From JAZKFT01 sp963845495 (lineage in GTDB: Bacteria; Bacteroidota; Bacteroidia; Chitinophagales; Chitinophagaceae), in NCBI GenBank assembly GCA_963845495.1, contig CAWJTH010000231.1, positions 25,220-89,219 of the forward strand: a DNA stretch of 64,000 nucleotides, given 5' to 3'. Numbering within the stretch: position 1 is the stretch's first letter; each line of letters begins with the position of its first letter. Shown here one piece after another: positions 61,301 through 64,000 of this stretch. The notes below the pieces were generated by a model. That model made no database searches. It was not told the origin of the DNA and saw nothing but the letters and a program-made list of their open reading frames with translations. The position numbers were made by a program, and so were the translations under genes.

Positions 61301-61978
61301 CAAACTTTACCAATGTGTCGAACACTTTTCAGAACAACCACAATACCGCAAAATTGGGTGCCGATGCCGAACTGCAACCGATACTTGAACTACAGGACGA
61401 ATACAAGAACCCTGTGTTGGAAACGAGCAGTTGGAAAAACACCTACCTATTGGGCGCAGGCTTTACCCGCTATAGTACTGTGGCGAACCCCGCCAATTTC
61501 GTTTACCCCAACAAGTCCCAATCCATCGACCTACGTGCAAGGTCGGCTGCTTTTGCCCCTGCAACCGTGAACGGCAGCACGGTAACCAAGGATGGGCGCT
61601 ATACCGATGAATCCCTTTATCTTTTCAACGGGGGCAACCTCGTGGAAACAACGCCAAAAAGCGGCATCACAACCGCCTATCTATGGGGCTACAACAACGT
61701 ACTGCCCGTAGCAAAGGCCGTGGGCGCTCCCTTTGCCGTGTTGCAATCGGCCTACAGTGCCTCGGGCAACAACCTTTCCTCGCTGCATGCACAAACTTCC
61801 CTTTCCTCGGCGCTGGTAAGTACCTATACCCGTTCGCCGCTATTGGGCATCACCACCCAGACCGACCCGGCAGGCCATGTTACCTACAACGAATATGACG
61901 GCCTCGGACAGGCTGAAAACGGTGAAGGACCAGGACGGCCATGTATTGAAAACCTATGATTACCAATACCAACAATAA
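58381..61978 (+). pseudogene. Secreted YD/RHS-repeat protein with a frameshift near its end
   Basis: The protein starts with a signal peptide (TLFTRSLLAVPLAATLSPA) and continues as a huge beta-rich shell-like chain typical of Bacteroidota YD/RHS proteins: GDIPVSYHTGIPQVAVPLYT, PISLSYHASGLAVQENAGWC, DGVKYTFGKTG, TTNDMVTNYSY. The open frame stops at 61,959 after YNEYDGLGQAENGEG; with one base less at 61,908 (ggacagg to ggcagg) it reads YDGLGRLKTVKDQDGHV and ends in YDYQYQQ at 61,978, the usual YD-repeat end. Its GC-rich codons differ from all genes before 57.8 kb. It may be a secreted toxin-type or surface protein. Confidence 0.85.
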
Positions 61979-61988
61979 AACCCTGCAA

Positions 61989-62941
61989 ATGAAAAAATAT
62001 ATAACAACCTTCTTGTTTTTAACGGTAGCATTACCTTGCCGTACATGCGCAACTATTACTGCAAAAAGGCTATTGCTGCCCTGCTTCCATCACCAGTTAC
62101 AACGGGGGGACATGTATAAAAGTATGCTTCCCAACGTCCAGTTCCATCGGCGATGCCTGTTACAACGCAAAGTTCGGCGGCACCTCTTACGAAACGATAA
62201 CCATAGCAGGCGTCAACTATTACCACGGCGAGGCGAACACGGCAGGCACCAACTGCCAATATTATAGCCGTACCGCAGGCACGCCCGTATGTACCGGCAG
62301 CGGCACGGGTACAGCCGTTCCCATCAACAACGTCTCCCAGATGAGCGTGTACGATGTGGGGACGGCCACCACCACCAATGCCTATACATGCGTAATGGCA
62401 TTGCCCGTTGAACTGCTCATGTTCGATGCAGCAAAATCTGCGGACAGGACGGCGCTGGTGCAATGGCAGACCCAGCAAACGGGGCCTTTCTTTTACCAAA
62501 ATTTGCAGCGCAGTATCGACGGGCAGAATTGGGAAACGGTTTACACCGAGAAAATCGTGCAATCCAATACCTCGCTGATCAACCGTGTGTACTCCGATAA
62601 ACCGCCTGCAAGCCCCGACCTTTTTTATTACCGCCTGCAACTGACCGACGAGAACGGCCTTATAAAATACAGCCCCATAAAACCCGTGCAGTTCGACCCG
62701 TTGCCCAACAGCGTTTCCGTTTTCCCCAACCCCGTGAAGGATATTTTATCGGTAACAGGGAACAGTACAACCATCAACAAACTGGAACTCTACGACAGGA
62801 CGGGCAGGCTGGTTAAAAGCCCCGTGCAGCCCAACAGTGCCAGCGCCACGGTCAACATGTCGGGGCTTACCAACAGGTTTTTATATGCTGAAAGTCACTT
62901 ACGGCGGCACGATCAAGTCATTCAAGGTGGAAAAGCTTTAA
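61989..62941 (+). pseudogene. T9SS cargo protein with C-terminal sorting domain, frameshifted twice
   Basis: A signal peptide MKKYITTFLFLTVAL is followed, one base off (extra c near 62,034), by VHAQLLLQKGYCC and a Cys-rich, Gly/Ser/Thr-rich region, then LPVELLMFDAAKSADRTALV (a common linker before the sorting domain), then YYRLQLTDENGLIKYS and SVSVFPNPVKDILSVTG, the type A T9SS sorting domain. An extra a near 62,870 breaks TNGFYMLKVTYGG; the end is KSFKVEKL at 62,941. In total about 317 residues. It follows the YD-repeat gene by 10 nt, so they are likely an operon, and it would depend on GldKLMN for export. Confidence 0.82.
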
Positions 62942-62990
62942 CCAAAATCTTGGGCGTACACGTCCATCCAAACAATTATAAACCGAATTT

Positions 62991-63036
62991 ATGGCGCATA
63001 AAAAATATCCTTCCGATTTTATAAACGAGCGCGATA
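62991..63036 (+). other. Truncated start of a gene at the composition break
   Basis: ATG at 62,991 opens MAHKKYPSDFINERDT in AT-rich sequence; after about 63,036 the DNA turns very GC-rich and the frame continues as improbable Pro/Arg/Gly-rich sequence. It may be the 5' end of a gene cut by the join. Confidence 0.35.
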
Positions 63037-63122
63037 CTGGCGGCCGCCCCGGTGCCATCCAGACAGCAATCCTGCTCCGGCATCAAGCAGTCCCGGTGGG
63101 CGTTCAGCCACCTGATCGAGGG

Positions 63123-64000
63123 TTACGCCGGTGGGTAAGGCACCGCGCCGCGCATGCCCGGCTTTGATTCTCCGCAACGAAAACCGTCACCCCGGGACCA
63201 GGAATACGAATCCAGATGGGCGTCGAGGGCCCGCAGCCCCTCGGCGTCGGCCGGGGCGGCCCGGAAACCGAGGAAGCCGTCCGGCCGGACCAGGGCGGCC
63301 CGGGGCGCCGCCGGATCTCCCTCCCCCGGCTGGCCCAACCCGGCCCGCGCGGGATCGCCGGGGCCCGGCCGCACCTCCACGGTGTCCCGCCACCCATGGG
63401 CCGAGCCTCTGCCGATCTCGCGGTCCGGCACCTCCCCGTCAACAGCAGCAACGCGTGCCGGGTTCCGGTCAGGCCTCGCCCGGTCCGGGTAGCGGTTGCC
63501 CGGGACCGGGCCTTCCAGGGCCGGGCCGCCCGGCGCCACGTACTCACCGGCCAGCGGGCTGGCCGCGTAGCTGACGTCCAGCATGCACCGGGCCCGGACC
63601 AGGGCCGCCATGGCCTGCAGGCTGGCCTGGCGCGGGAAGGCACCGGCCGGGTTGACTCGGCCGCCGCATGGGCCAGCGCGTGGATCCGGTCCGAGACCTC
63701 CAGCACCTGACGGTCGGCGGCCAGCCGTTCCGTGGCGAAGCTGGCCAGCAGCCCGGGCCGGGCCCGGCCCGCGGTCTTCCAGCGCGAGCTTCCAGGCCAG
63801 GTTGGCCCCGTCGTGCAGGCCGGAGTTCAGGCCCTCGCCACCGAACGGGCTCGACAGGTGACCGGCGTCTCCCAGCAGGAAGCGCCGCGAGTCAGCCAGG
63901 CGGGGGACTTGGAGGCGGCGCTGCATCCGGAACGTGGCGGCCCAGGCGACGTCGTCCACGCGGATCAGGTCGTCAGGAAGCCGCGTGTGACTCGATCGCT
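63123..64000 (-). pseudogene. Actinobacterial-type FAD-dependent monooxygenase, frameshifted and partial
   Basis: Read on the minus strand from the right edge: VAWAATFRMQRRLQVPRLAD, then FLLGDAGHLSSPFGGEG with the FAD-binding GD motif and LNSGLHDGANLAWKLALE, as in PheA/TfdB-type aromatic hydroxylases. After ALE the frame is lost, continues as ASFATERLAADRQVLEVSDR in a second frame (63,706 leftwards) and returns as QAMAALVRARCMLDVSYA in the first. The C-terminus DGFLGFRAAPADAEGLRALD is typical. Very high GC, especially at third positions, is typical of Streptomyces and relatives and is foreign to this contig. N-terminus is beyond the edge. Confidence 0.8.

Noticed and set aside
62056..62640. 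194-residue antisense frame in the T9SS cargo gene
   Set aside because: The sense strand has a signal peptide and T9SS sorting domain once frameshifts are corrected.
63131..63861. Several plus-strand Pro/Arg/Gly-rich frames at the right end
   Set aside because: They are shadows of the minus-strand monooxygenase in very GC-rich DNA.

Overview
The main part of this window (about 1-57,850) is the chromosome of a Bacteroidota bacterium, most likely of the Chitinophagaceae type. The evidence is the gldKLMN core of gliding motility and the type IX secretion system, a protein with a T9SS C-terminal sorting domain, AT-rich coding sequence, -7 boxes of the form TAnnTTTG (once with the full TTG-N19-TAnnTTTG promoter), many Bacteroidota-only families (DUF4271, DUF5522, membrane MutS-like ATPase) and a CarB that lacks the C-terminal allosteric domain.

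Layout. 1-8.4 kb: hydroxylase fragment, fumarase, enoyl-CoA hydratase, a secreted unknown, small membrane and redox proteins, PhzF-like protein, MFS carrier. 8.5-15.9 kb: DedA protein, two PIN-type toxin-antitoxin modules, dicarboxylate/amino-acid symporter, PurL, HldD, a phosphoribosyltransferase. 16-22.7 kb: membrane Fe-S oxidoreductase, retropepsin-like protein, flavin-barrel stress protein, MutS-like ATPase, alkyltransferase-like protein, TrmB, a frameshifted ORF6N gene. 22.73-23.36 kb: three tandem units of about 206 bp that look like a class-II tRNA with a large insertion in its variable region, each with a terminator. 23.6-35.5 kb: Lrp regulator, ABC permease, glycosyltransferase, peroxiredoxin, CarB, a lipoprotein, and a three-domain GH18/NodB/GT2 protein. 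35.6-46.5 kb: GH19 chitinase, porin-like protein, HemW, phosphoesterase, Omp85-type protein, J-domain-like protein, DUF4271 protein, HemD, DUF255 protein. 46.8-51.6 kb: gldKLMN. 52.5-57.7 kb: hydroxylase, RecO, RND/MMPL exporter, one unknown. 58.4-62.9 kb: a GC-rich block with a secreted YD/RHS-type protein and a T9SS cargo protein, both frameshifted. From about 63.04 kb to the end the DNA is very GC-rich and encodes a broken actinobacterial-type FAD monooxygenase on the minus strand; this looks like a chimeric join or contamination.

The most striking unexplained structure is a set of 'word' repeats: degenerate short words (such as gtgaatcgtgag, gatggcagttgacgga, agtagttggtaatt) repeated in tandem and mostly folded as inverted repeats. 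They lie at gene boundaries, often supply the TGA stop codon of the neighbouring gene, and have entered four conserved genes in frame (hldD, hemW, the DUF255 gene and the MMPL exporter). With the tRNA-like array, these are the best candidates for something undescribed.

One caution on quality: at least five genes carry apparent single-base insertions (ORF6N, DUF255, YD protein, and two in the T9SS cargo gene), clustered towards the right end, so some broken genes may be sequencing error.
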